DNA of 64,000 bases from Oikopleura dioica. Taxonomy: Eukaryota; Chordata; Appendicularia; Copelata; Oikopleuridae. A program made the translations under genes and the position numbers. Of the stretch, positions 42,086 to 51,153 are shown piece by piece; position 1 is the first letter of the stretch, and each line of letters opens with the position of its first letter. The notes beneath the pieces are model-generated. The model saw only the letters and a program-made list of their open reading frames with translations, made no database searches and was not told the origin of the DNA. The DNA lies in assembly GCA_907165135.1 (NCBI GenBank), contig OU015566.1, positions 250,501 through 314,500 of the forward strand, read 5' to 3'.

Positions 42086-42505
42086 TCACCAAATATGAGA
42101 GAGTTTGTCAAAAAGGAGTTGATCGTTTTCAGAAAGATTTTTAGAAAAGATAGAGGAGAGTTTTTTCAGAGAATAAAGGGAGCGAAAGATAACATAGAAA
42201 CAAACGTAGAAACCACAGTAAAATGACGCATCTGACTGAATTCTTTTATAAAAATATCTTTTTCGATCACCAAAAAAGTCGGTTAACTCTTTTGGATATT
42301 TTCCTAGTTTCAAACTATCAAAAATCTCGATTTTTGACTTTTCAAGACGAATTGCTATCCAGTGAGAACCTTTTGACTTTTCTGGTGAAAGATTAACAAC
42401 TAGAAAAGCAGGATATTCATAAAGAGAAGGTAATGTATCAATAGAGAAAACACCAAGGAAATTTTCTACACGTTCTAAACGTTTAGCAATATAGTAAGAG
42501 TTCAT
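42086..42505 (-). CDS. adenain-type maturation cysteine protease
   Basis: 139 aa from ATG 42505, which overlaps the stop of the upstream basic-protein gene (ATGA). The catalytic pattern is complete: His48 in GSHWIAI, Asp63 in IFDSLKLG, Gln90 and Cys97 in RIQSDASFYCGFY, the order of C5/C48 proteases. Expected to process capsid and core proteins. The longer ORF starting at 42760 is read in another frame over the basic-protein gene and is probably not the real N-terminus. Confidence 0.85.
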   Translation of the reverse strand: MNSYYIAKRLERVENFLGVFSIDTLPSLYEYPAFLVVNLSPEKSKGSHWIAIRLEKSKIEIFDSLKLGKYPKELTDFFGDRKRYFYKRIQSDASFYCGFYVCFYVIFRSLYSLKKLSSIFSKNLSENDQLLFDKLSHIW

Positions 42506-42717
42506 GCTCTTTTCTTTTTGGACGACTTCTTTGACTTTTTCAAGTCTTTTGTTGTAAAATTTCTTTTTTTCTTTGGTTTTGAGGAAGGTTTTTTTCTTGC
42601 TGGAGTGAGTTTGAGTTTGGTTGGAGCTTTTTTTGATTTTCTTTTTCCTGCGCCCGACTGAGATTTGGGAAACCATTTTTTTGGTCGACTTTCGAGCGCG
42701 GAAATAATGGTTTTCAT
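42502..42717 (-). CDS. small highly basic protein, candidate DNA-condensing core protein
   Basis: 71 aa, over one third Lys/Arg (e.g. GAGKRKSKKAPTKLK, KKSKKSSKKKRA). By composition and position just before the protease it resembles adenovirus core proteins or the CorX-type proteins of adintoviruses. Its ATG overlaps the previous stop as ATGA and its own TGA overlaps the protease ATG. A possible processing site cannot be assigned. Confidence 0.6.
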   Translation of the reverse strand: MKTIISALESRPKKWFPKSQSGAGKRKSKKAPTKLKLTPARKKPSSKPKKKRNFTTKDLKKSKKSSKKKRA

Positions 42718-43076
42718 TCTCTTGTTTTAATCTCGATCTGGAGAGAAAAGTGTTGGACAACGTGTTCTTCGCCTAAGTCGATTGAGAATCTCGTATCCCG
42801 CCAGTTATATACGTTCAAGGGGAAGAAAAGGGAGCGTTGGTCGGGAAAATGGCACCACCTATCGTTTGGACGGAGTTGACCCATCTGCAGCGTATTAGGT
42901 TGACCATAACAAGAAGCAATCGAGTTAAATTCAATGAAACAAATGTCAACGTCACGTGGAGTGGTCATGAGATTACAGACAGCGCTTACAATTTGAACAC
43001 AGTATTCTTCGTTGTTATCAAATAAAATTTCAGGAACTTTTAGTTCCTTGCTTCTTCCGAAAAGATTCAATATCAT
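42714..43076 (-). CDS. candidate penton / minor capsid protein
   Basis: 120 aa, starting 7 nt after the integrase stop. The second half (SLFFPLNVYNWRDTRFSIDL, HFSLQIEI) shows the alternating pattern of a single jelly-roll, and the position between integrase/ATPase and protease is that of the penton in other Polintons. Shorter than usual for pentons (about 130-200 aa). Assignment is mainly contextual. It ends in ATGA with the basic-protein gene. Confidence 0.5.
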   Translation of the reverse strand: MILNLFGRSKELKVPEILFDNNEEYCVQIVSAVCNLMTTPRDVDICFIEFNSIASCYGQPNTLQMGQLRPNDRWCHFPDQRSLFFPLNVYNWRDTRFSIDLGEEHVVQHFSLQIEIKTRE

Positions 43077-43082
43077 TGGCGA

Positions 43083-44351
43083 CTAGATTGAGTTCAAATA
43101 ATACTTTATTCGAGGTTGACGATTTCCTTCTTCGTCAGCAATTTTATACCAAACTATACCAGCTCTTTGACGGATGTCTGTGATGATGTAAACTTCGTCT
43201 GACCAATTTTGGGTGTATCCTTTTTCGAAAAGTTCTTTTTTCTTTTTTACTCTCACTACGTTGCCAACTTTAAGTCTGGGCTTGACTTTCAAGTCAATGT
43301 CGGGATAAAGTCGAGTGAAAACCTGTGCTCTATTTTTTGGTGAGACTTGGTTTGGAGCCATGCCAATGGAACGATGAGGAGTTGAGTTATACCCTTTTGT
43401 TATTGCCGGGAGAACATCAATCCATGTTTTTGTCTTCTTAGTTTTCATGAAAAGATGAATACGTTTCCTGAAGGTTTGAATCGCACGTTCTGCTATCGCC
43501 GCCTTCATTTTACTTTTGATACTATAGTGATGCATTCCATAACGATCCAGAATTTTTCGCACATTTGAGTTGTAAAATTCCAGACCTTCATCTGTAATCA
43601 AAGAATTCGGCCACTCCAGAAAATCTTGAAATATATCGTTGAGAGCATTTGCCACATCCTTTCCAGATTTTGTTTTGAGTGGTCTTGTCCAAACATAGCG
43701 TGAAAAACAGTCAATGATGAGAAGAATAAAAACGTGATGTCGATTAGAGTATTTGAGTTTCTGGTAATCAATAAGATCACCCTGGAATATTTTGAACTGA
43801 GTGTCAACAATAAATCGTCGACGAGGAAATCGCTTTTTGGAAATACGACGATGGGTACTCGACACTTTACTCTTCCTGAGAAATTCCGCTACTTTCGCTG
43901 AGAACGCTGGAGCGCTTGCCACGTTTTCGTGAAGGGCTTGAATCTGATCCTCCAGAGCTGACTTCTTCGGAGCTTGGACTTTCGGATGAGTTTGAATTTC
44001 TTCTTTGCTTCGATTTTTTTGATTTTTCGTCTGAGCTGACGTATTCGGTACTGGATTCGCTTGAGGTTGAAGGACGTCTTCGCTTATTCTTTTTTGATTT
44101 TGATTTCTCGTTCTCGGAACTGTCGTCTTCCGAAGACGCTTCGCTTGAGGTTGACTGTCGTCTTCGCTTCTTTGTTTTCTTTTTTGATTTCTTGTCGACA
44201 CTTGACTTCTTGTTCCGCTTTCTGGATCTTGACCTTTCAACCTCCGACTCTGACGAGTCTTCGGTAAAACTGTCGCATCTAATCTTTGATTTGACTCTGG
44301 TTGATTCAACTGTTTTGCACGGCGGGTTTTTCTTCGCATCTTTCTTTTCAA
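43083..44351 (-). CDS. retroviral-type DDE integrase
   Basis: Inserts element DNA into the host genome. The 422-codon frame has the catalytic triad D192 (GDLIDYQKL), D254 (LITDEGLEF) and E288 (AAIAERAIQT), with D-E spacing of 34 residues. Then come YNSTPHRSIGMAPN and a C-terminal chromo/SH3-like segment (GNVVRVKKKKELFEKGYTQN). The usual N-terminal HHCC zinc finger is not obvious. The first 160 residues are low-complexity Lys/Arg/Gln and lie over the ATPase tail in another frame, with no Met between them and the domain. The true start could therefore be inside the ATPase gene, by splicing, or non-AUG. Confidence 0.85.
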   Translation of the reverse strand: MKRKMRRKTRRAKQLNQPESNQRLDATVLPKTRQSRRLKGQDPESGTRSQVSTRNQKRKQRSEDDSQPQAKRLRKTTVPRTRNQNQKRISEDVLQPQANPVPNTSAQTKNQKNRSKEEIQTHPKVQAPKKSALEDQIQALHENVASAPAFSAKVAEFLRKSKVSSTHRRISKKRFPRRRFIVDTQFKIFQGDLIDYQKLKYSNRHHVFILLIIDCFSRYVWTRPLKTKSGKDVANALNDIFQDFLEWPNSLITDEGLEFYNSNVRKILDRYGMHHYSIKSKMKAAIAERAIQTFRKRIHLFMKTKKTKTWIDVLPAITKGYNSTPHRSIGMAPNQVSPKNRAQVFTRLYPDIDLKVKPRLKVGNVVRVKKKKELFEKGYTQNWSDEVYIITDIRQRAGIVWYKIADEEGNRQPRIKYYLNSI

Positions 44352-45090
44352 CTGCCTCGAAAGTATTGTCTCTGTCGATTATATCGAAATTTTGCTTAAA
44401 ATCGTTGTATGGTACGATGCAAGCCTTCATTCCGCTAACTGAGAAGACAACTGGATAATCGGAGAATATATCCGTATACAGTCGATAGCTTGAGGCATGG
44501 CCTCGAGGTGATTGATCCAGAAACATGTACGGATACTGCTTATTCTTGTTCTCTTCCGTCGCTCTTTTGTAAGCTTTTAGAAGTCCAGCTTGACTACAAG
44601 CACGTTTGTTAACTGTTCCATCAAGACAGTTTCTACAGAGAAATGTCGCGTTACAGTTGAGCTTGATATTTCGTCCGAATTTTCCCTGGGCATAGTTATT
44701 TTGAGTCATTATCATCACGTTTAGATTTTTCTTTCCACTTGTAACTCGAAAAAGATGATCAATTGCCTGACTTTGAATTGCTTCCTCGTACAAATCATCA
44801 AGTACAATTGTTGAGTGTGAGGGAATCTCGTCAATTTCTTCTTGAGAAGGCAGACCAACCCTGTAACTAACAGGGATACCAAGATCATCCCATTGGACAG
44901 GCTTATCTTCAAGAAAACAAGGATAAAAATAGACAACACGTTTTGTTTTCTTCTGAAAAATATCTCTGTGTTGTAAAACTTGCTTTGCTAGATAGGTCTT
45001 TCCAGCTCCTGATGATCCGCTCAAAAGAATTCTGTAAGGATAGGCAAACCGCATATCTGGTAAAATTTCTCCATTTATTATCGTACTCAT
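43867..45090 (-). CDS. FtsK/HerA-type genome packaging ATPase
   Basis: ATG at 45090 (MSTIINGEILPDMRF) is preferred over 45240, as the earlier 50 residues are AT-driven and unlike the family. Walker A GSSGAGKT at aa 25-32 and Walker B STIVLDDLYEE at about 94-102, followed by the VMIMTQNNYAQGK sensor-like segment typical of Polinton ATPases. After about aa 250 a long Ser/Lys/Arg/Glu tail (SSEASSEDDSSENEKSKSKK) extends to the stop, far longer than in relatives. Its DNA doubles as the integrase 5' part. Expected role: packaging DNA into the capsid. Confidence 0.85.
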   Translation of the reverse strand: MSTIINGEILPDMRFAYPYRILLSGSSGAGKTYLAKQVLQHRDIFQKKTKRVVYFYPCFLEDKPVQWDDLGIPVSYRVGLPSQEEIDEIPSHSTIVLDDLYEEAIQSQAIDHLFRVTSGKKNLNVMIMTQNNYAQGKFGRNIKLNCNATFLCRNCLDGTVNKRACSQAGLLKAYKRATEENKNKQYPYMFLDQSPRGHASSYRLYTDIFSDYPVVFSVSGMKACIVPYNDFKQNFDIIDRDNTFEAVEKKDAKKNPPCKTVESTRVKSKIRCDSFTEDSSESEVERSRSRKRNKKSSVDKKSKKKTKKRRRQSTSSEASSEDDSSENEKSKSKKNKRRRPSTSSESSTEYVSSDEKSKKSKQRRNSNSSESPSSEEVSSGGSDSSPSRKRGKRSSVLSESSGISQEE

Positions 45091-45310
45091 TTTCTCTTTT
45101 GCTTCAATTTTATTTCGCTCATCCTTTTTATTTATAAAATAAAGCGTTGGATAGGAATTTAAAATAATCAAAAATGAAATTTTATTTGGATAATTTACGG
45201 ATATACAACGGAACTTATTGATTACGAAAAAAATTAACATTGAACTTCCGGCTATTATTTATCAACTGCACTTCCGGCCAGAAAATACGTGTTTCCGGTC
45301 CGGAAATACT
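45091..45310. other. right subterminal region of the Polinton
   Basis: No gene is expected. Repeats of CCGGAAATACTTGTTTCCGG type (45250-45330) may be binding sites near the terminus; the left end has a single TTCCGGTAGGAAGC. Confidence 0.5.
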
Positions 45311-45377
45311 TGTTTCCGGACCGGAAGTACTTGTTTACATTAAATCCTCCATTAATCATTTGATATATAATTACGAC
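45311..45377 (-). repeat. right terminal inverted repeat of the Polinton
   Basis: Inverse of 19627-19693; the outermost bases read TAATTACGAC on the plus strand. Confidence 0.75.
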
Positions 45378-45521
45378 GCCCCTTCAAAATGTGCGTTCAA
45401 GCGTTAACAGCAAATTTAATCTTGAGACGTGTTTAGAACCAAAAATACGGGGTTTTTTTTCGCAAGCTTCAATGAAATACCTTAGAATTGCCTTGCTTGG
45501 CCTGTACCAAGTTAATTACAT

Positions 45522-45668
45522 TTTCTACCATCACTTATCCCTGCAGTGCGCCTAAGAATACAGCGCCCATCTTTCCCTTTTGCCTCTGAAGCGGCCAAAA
45601 GAAAGCGTGCTGATGGCACAGCGGATGAGTCAGCGCACTCAAGGGATCCCTGATGGTAGAAAACAGGC
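45522..45668. repeat. short inverted repeat pair
   Basis: TTTTCTACCATCACTTATCCC at the left and GGGATCCCTGATGGTAGAAAA at the right pair, enclosing a GC-richer 100 bp with AAAGAAAGCGTGCTGATGGC. May be a MITE or the end of the following coding relic. Confidence 0.4.
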
Positions 45669-45714
45669 TTCATTGCTTCATTTAGAACTCTGAAGCAGCT
45701 CGGGACAAAGACAG

Positions 45715-46217
45715 ATCCCTGAGTTCGACGGGAGAGCGGCTAGAGATCGCAGCCACAGCCCCGGAAGATATGACCCAGGGCGGCACCATATCCCAGTTCG
45801 CCCAGCATTCAAGGAGCCCTATCGCGCTGAGGAGATTCGAGGTCGGAGCAGGGAACGCTACACCTCAAGGCGACGCTCGACTGATGGTTCATCCTTGGAA
45901 AGGTACGTGGATAGGGATGACTATCTTCGAGATCGCTACGGAGACATCTATGGCTCGCGCCCTAACGATGATCCCTGCCCTCTCGCTTGCGAAAGACAAC
46001 ACAGGGACACTCGACGCGCTGGAGGCCACGGTGGCAATTGCCGACATTTTGAGCGGCCGCCACAGAACCGCCAGGAAGACCGGCAAGAGACTGGTACAAT
46101 GAAAGAGGGCCTAAGAGAGGATATGGAAGGCAGTTCCTCAATAAAAACCGGCCTCAAAATGATTGGCCTTACCGAGGTCCTCGCGAGGAAAATTTCCAGG
46201 GTAGACAATCAAATATG
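45715..46217 (+). pseudogene. Arg/Ser-rich coding relic with frameshift
   Basis: Coding-like composition unlike the flanks. One frame gives an Arg-rich, RS-like stretch (RSHSPGRYDPGRHH, GRSRERYTSRRRSTDGSS, LERYVDRDDYLRDRYGDIYG). After about 46090 a different frame becomes protein-like (NRPQNDWPYRGPREENFQGR). No intron is seen. Probably a retrocopy or exon of an SR-type RNA-binding gene, broken by a frameshift. Family not identified. Confidence 0.4.
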
Positions 46218-46219
46218 AA

Positions 46220-47100
46220 TATATTTACCATAAGGCTCCCCACGATTTTCGATTTTTAGAATTTTGATACATCTGAATAAAAATTTAAAAATCAAGCTTT
46301 TAGAGTTGTCTAAGGGTCGCATTATACAATCGTATTATCATTTTTCGGAAATTGAGAAAACTGAGATACACGTCACTAGATTTGCTTTAAATCTTTCAGG
46401 TCATTTGGGATTAAGTTCCCTTTCTGTGATTTGGGGTAAGGTGGGGTGAATGAATGTTTGATTTTTTCTTGAATAAAAACATGTTATTATTTGTCAAGAA
46501 ATCTGTCGCCATCAAGATGCATCAGGATTCATCAAGAATCACCAGAAAATATCGAAAATATCAAAAAATAGAAAAAAACAAAAAAAAATATTTTTTTTTG
46601 CTTTGACTGTTTTTTTTATTATATTTGCCTTAAGGCGATTGTGTGTGCCCATCTTTGTGCCAATCAAGATATTTTTTCAATAAAAGACGAAAGATATAAA
46701 GAAAAAGACATTTTTCTTGCAATTTTCGATTAGTTTCTTTTTCTTCGTATCCTTAAGATAATTCCTTGAAGGCAATGTTCTGAGGCAATTTCGTGCCCAA
46801 GTGTCACACGCAAAGAAGTTGAAATTAAATTTTTTTCTAGAACAACGAAATAGGAAGCCATAACAGCGAAAATCAATAAATTCGCTTTAATTTTCGTTGA
46901 TTTGATTCAATTTGAGTCAAAAAACTTAACGTAAAAATCTAACAGATTTGCTCCTGTCCCATTTTCTCAGCTAAAAATCTTCAATTTTTCTTCCTCAGAA
47001 TTGATATTCTCTTTTTCTATCGAAATACCGCTGACTTTGACTTTAATGTCCAAACTTTGGACTCCAAAGTTTCTTGATTCTCGCAGTAATCGAAAAGGTA
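46220..47100. other. AT-rich intergenic, no gene seen
   Basis: Contains AT homopolymers and short direct repeats such as CATCAGGATTCATCAAGAATC near 46520. No exon or TIR was recognised. Confidence 0.4.
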
Positions 47101-47490
47101 CAATTATTTACTCTTTTTTGGACATTTTTTGTCCCAAATTTTCATAAAATATCCACAAAAGTGGGCAAGAGTCTTCAAAAAATGTCTCACCGTAGGAGCT
47201 TAAAATTTTTTCTTCGATAAATTTTTCTTCAAAAATTGCAAATTTCATCATCGAAACGCTTTATTTTGCCTTTTTTACCATTTTTGGTCAATTAAACAGA
47301 ATAAGCCATTGATTTCTTACAAAAAAAACCTGATTTTTGTAAAAACACCCTTTTTTCCTTCAAACTTAACGGCTGGACAAATGTCCACAAAAGTGGAACA
47401 TTATCCTTGCAAAAGTGTCCCATGAAAACCCCTCAAAATGGAGAAAATGTCCACAAAAATGGGGTCCACAAAAGAGGAAAAAAACTTTAA
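47100..47490 (-). repeat. dispersed repeat family A, copy 3 (inverted)
   Basis: Shares TTTTGTCCCAAATTTTCAT, ATTTCATCATCGAAACGCTT and AGTGTCCCATGAAAACCCCT with the inverse of copies 1 and 2. Confidence 0.6.
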
Positions 47491-47887
47491 CAAAATGTTC
47501 CGAGAAAAATTCGGCAGGCTGCCTAAATGTTTATCACATTCATGCCTTTCTAAGTAATTTTCATTTCGGGCGCGTTTGCCGAAACTTTTATCCGTACTAA
47601 CCTACACACCAGAGGACATTGAAAAACCGAAAAATATCCGAATTTTACGCTAAGTAAAATTTACATGCATTTTCGAAATCTTTGAAGGCTTATATTTAAG
47701 GAAAGATGTTTGAAAAGGGGTCATATGTAGGGCCCACGCTCAAAAAATAGCTACCCGAAATAGTGCTCGTATGATTTTCAAAATAAGATATGTAAAACAA
47801 CTGTAATAAACAAGCATTTTTATCCTTTCTGACCCCGTTTCTATAGTGCAAAGAAACGCGTATGAAATTTCCAGAAAATGGCGATTT

Positions 47888-48292
47888 CTTAAGGGGGTCG
47901 ACGAGAATCGGGATTTTTTCAACCAAAATTCCGGAAAAACTAGCTTTGAATGAATAATTCTGATTGGTAAGGTGAGTAGAAAAGGGTTTGAAGAATACAG
48001 CGGCGAAAATAAGAAAAAAAATTGTCCAAAAAAAAAGGGCGTAATCGTGTCTCAAAGTGGACCCCAAATCGCAATTTTGGCAATTTTTCGATTTTTTCGC
48101 TATTTTTTTTCTACCACATTTGGTAATAAAGTGCAAGAAATTTCTGCAAACTCCCGCGAAACTCGTTGCCGCTCTATTCTAAATACCCTTCTGTTCTCAC
48201 CTGATAAGTCAAAATATGTTTACAGAATCGGATTTTTCGGGAAAATTGGTTTAAAAATTCCGATTCTCGTCGACCCGCTCCTTAACATAAAA
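47888..48292. mobile_element. element with GGTCGACGAGAATCGG inverted ends
   Basis: The left end TTAAGGGGGTCGACGAGAAT and the right end ATTCTCGTCGACCCGCTCCT are inverted and continue inward with GGATTTTT. Decayed single ends of the same type appear near 285, 385 and 5905. No ORF of significance. Confidence 0.55.
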
Positions 48293-48506
48293 TCGAAATT
48301 TTTCTTAATTAAAGTTGGTCCAATAAAAAAAAGCTAGAGACCAAAAATGCTCCCTTTTTTATCAAGGAATGTAATAATATTATCAAAATTTCAAATATTA
48401 TCAAGTAAATAAAAATCTCCACGACCACCATCTCAAAGTAGTTAAAAGCTACTTGCGTCAGTTTTATATAAAAAATGGGAGTGTTTAATAATGGAGAGTT
48501 TTCAAA

Positions 48507-48940
48507 TAGGGTTGGCCAAAAAAATCGAAGGTGTTTCGACCAACACATTTCACATCTCATCCGAAGCGCCGTTTTTGAAGATCATTTTGATATATAAATG
48601 AAATCGGTCGCACAACGGGAAGGCATTGAAAAAAATATTTTTTGAAAATTTCGATTTTTTCGATTTTTAACAATAAAACCATTATTTAATGAGTCATTTC
48701 TTTCGATCAGTCATGCTGACGTCAGCATAAATCATGTAAGAATGTTCTTCAGCGTCAGTTCTTTCAATCAAGTACGTACATGATCTATTTCCAAAATGAA
48801 ATTAGGGTCAGACTACTCTTTTAAGTCTAAGAACATGAAAAAATCAGTTTTTGGTAGTTTTTCGAATCTTTCGGGCCGTCTCAGCCCCGTTCCTTGATGT
48901 CTAAATTTAAGGGGCTTGCCGATTTTTTCGGCCAACCCTA
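48507..48940. mobile_element. 434-bp MITE with TAGGGTTGGCC termini
   Basis: TAGGGTTGGCCAAAAAAATC on the left and its near-inverse ending at 48940. The TAGGG tip resembles the two hAT-like elements at 9702 and 12502. Flanking 8-mers TTTTCAAA and TTTTTCAA are similar but not identical, so the duplication is uncertain. Non-coding. Confidence 0.6.
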
Positions 48941-49098
48941 TTTTTCAATAATTCGAAACCGTCAAAACCTTTCTAATAAATATTTATTACAGCTTTTTTA
49001 GGTATAAGAATAGAATAATTTTTGTTTAACACTTTTGGTTAAAAATTATTTTCCTTTACAGAATATTTTTGTTTGGCATTTTGAACAGTTTTCGCACT

Positions 49099-50923
49099 CT
49101 ATCTTAGGTTATTTTGGGCTTCTTCAACTGCACTAATGAATTTTTCAACGAATTGAGGAGAGTAACCTCCGGCGACGAAATCGAAGTAGTATCGTCTGTA
49201 GAGTTCTTTTATCAAGTCGATTGGTATTTCTACGAATCCTTGGGCTTCGTGATGAAACCAGCCGGAATCGGGGTCTGGGCCGCCGTAACGAGGGGCGAGC
49301 TCGAGAATGCCGGTTAGGCCCTGCTTGTCCAGGACCCAAGGCCATTCTTCTTCTGATAGACGGCCGTGGATGATGTATTCGTAGTCCATCGCACACTAGA
49401 AAATATCCTTAAATTGAAAAATGCGACAAATAATTCGAATATCTCGGAAAATTTTTTTTCGGAAATTTGATTCGCTTGTCGGTTGAATCTCGACGCCTGA
49501 TTTGCCAAAAAATCTGATCAAAGTTGTTGGTCGAAATTGACGCTTTTTTGCCAGTTTTTTGCGCATAAATTGCAGGTTTCAGCACTTTACGAGTCTCGAA
49601 TGAAATTCATTCATGTTGTTCAATGTCATTCATTATGTTTTTGCTATTTATTCTGCGAGCTCCCATAAAATCTAAGTGTGTTCATGTTATGGCTGATAAA
49701 AGCTATCAAAACACAACCGTCGGGCAACCGTTGAACTAAGTATACGACAGCGGATGGTCGAAAAAAGAGCAACTTACAAAATGACAACATTCGTCTTGAG
49801 CTTTCCAATGTTGATTCATTGCCGTGTCGTTTGTGTCGTGAACCAGCATTCGCAGCCATTTTTCAAGCGAGACTTTGAATTTTTGCGGGGAGGGTGGGCC
49901 AGGCTCTTTTTGGGCTTTCTCGACGTAGGAGTTGAATTGTCTGTTGTTTGCTTCATGCTTAGGATCATCTGGGTAGTACTGGATTTTGTCTCTCCAGCCT
50001 TAAAGAAGATTGAGACTTAAGGGGCTCCCCTCCTTATTTTTACGGTATAAATTTTACCTGATCTTGCCCTCGTAAATGGATCCCTCGTGTTTATGTATCT
50101 CTTCTCTTTTCCTTGCAACAGCGCAGCATGCTTGACTGTATGAAATCTCGGAACAAAGCCATACAAAGCCTCCGGATAAAAGACGTTTTTATTCGAGTCA
50201 TCCTCAAGCACGACGCCTTTTGCGGCCATTTCTTCTCTTGTCTGGGAAAGTTTTGCGAGGGCGATTTGCCAGTTGGATGTCCCCGCTTTGGGAGGGAGGC
50301 AAATCAGGAAGTCTTTTTTGACTTTTGGGGAGTCGGCATGGCGTAGCGCGAAAACACTGAAATTTGGCTCTAAACTTGACCTTTTTCCTTTGAATATATA
50401 TTTGGAGCCGAATTTATCATTCCATTTGATCGGAGCCATCGAATCAAATCGCTTCCAAGAAAATGGATCCTTCGGTTCAGCGCCTGGTTCAACATATAAA
50501 CCCTCAATTAATCTGTGAAAGTCCAGTAGATCCTCAATCGTGTTATTTTTATCGGCCGCCATTGCATAAAGATGTTGTCGATATGTACAAGCAAGGTTCT
50601 TGACCAAATAACGGCGATTCATTCGATTCTCGACCGACTCTAAAAAAGGTCCCTGAAATTTCTTGCGGGAATTGTTAGCTTACCGCTTTGTTCTTCCTGT
50701 TCTGTAAGAAACGGTTTTGAAACTGGAGGGGAGGCTGCATATTCCCACGTGACCACCCAATTGAAGTAAACAAGCAATATCTAAATATAAACAAAGAAAT
50801 AACCGGAAAAAATTCTTTGTTTTCTGATAAAAATAAATGCAGAATTTTCAAATTTTCGGGATTCCCTCCCGATTTGTAAATTTCATCAAGAGCTTTTGTG
50901 TGGTACATTTTTAAAATCCTCAT
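49099..50923 (-). CDS. carbohydrate sulfotransferase (Sulfotransfer_2 / CHST8-14 type)
   Basis: Likely Golgi enzyme moving sulfate from PAPS to glycans. Exons 50923-50684, 50637-50058, 49998-49778 and 49395-49099 give 445 aa with consistent phases. Introns are 46, 59 and 382 nt, the first needing a TTTAGAG acceptor. An N-terminal hydrophobic stretch (FFPVISLFIFRYCLFTSIGW) would be the signal anchor, but it lies about 40 aa in, so the start may be further upstream. 5'-PAPS loop CLPPKAGTSNWQ (about aa 193), 3'-phosphate motif RYINTRDPFTRARSGK (about 260), then a family-typical block TAMNQHW...CCHFCAMDYEYI. The C-terminus has PIDLIKELYRRYYFDFVAGGY, as in CHST proteins. No disruption seen. Confidence 0.85.
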
Positions 50924-51153
50924 TGTCTTTGGATCATTTCAATATATTATGTCAAGGGGTGAACGTCACGTGATACGCCGGGGCGAAGCTTTGAAAGTGC
51001 CTTATTTTAATAAAAAAAAAACTTAGAAAAAATTTGCCAAATTTTCGACTTTTCGAAGTCATAGGAATAAGGAAAGCTCAAATGAAGCTGAAAAAAATAG
51101 TTTTGATGAAAGATTTTGCCAGTTTGAGGCGCTAAAGAGCATAAAAAGCGTCG

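Larger units (their letters stand above)
19627..45377. mobile_element. Polinton/Maverick (adintovirus-like) element, 25.75 kb
   Basis: GTCGTAATTATATAT starts at 19627 and its inverse ends at 45377. Between the tips lie all hallmark Polinton genes: protein-primed DNA polymerase B, DDE integrase, packaging ATPase, adenain-type protease, major capsid protein and a candidate penton. The flanks ACCCCTTC (19619-19626) and GCCCCTTC (45378-45385) match at 7 of 8 bases, a possible target duplication, although Polintons usually make 6 bp. The core ORFs have no frameshifts and their introns splice cleanly, so the copy looks recent. It is longer than the typical 15-20 kb because 5.5 kb of unusual DNA sits inside the left end. 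Confidence 0.85.

Noticed and set aside
42506-42760. Protease N-terminal extension from ATG 42760
   Set aside because: The segment overlaps the basic-protein gene; ATG 42505 with the ATGA joint gives a normal adenain-type length.
43083-44351. Integrase as evidence of an LTR retrotransposon or retrovirus
   Set aside because: No reverse transcriptase, gag or LTR pair is present; the neighbours are Polinton capsid and packaging genes.
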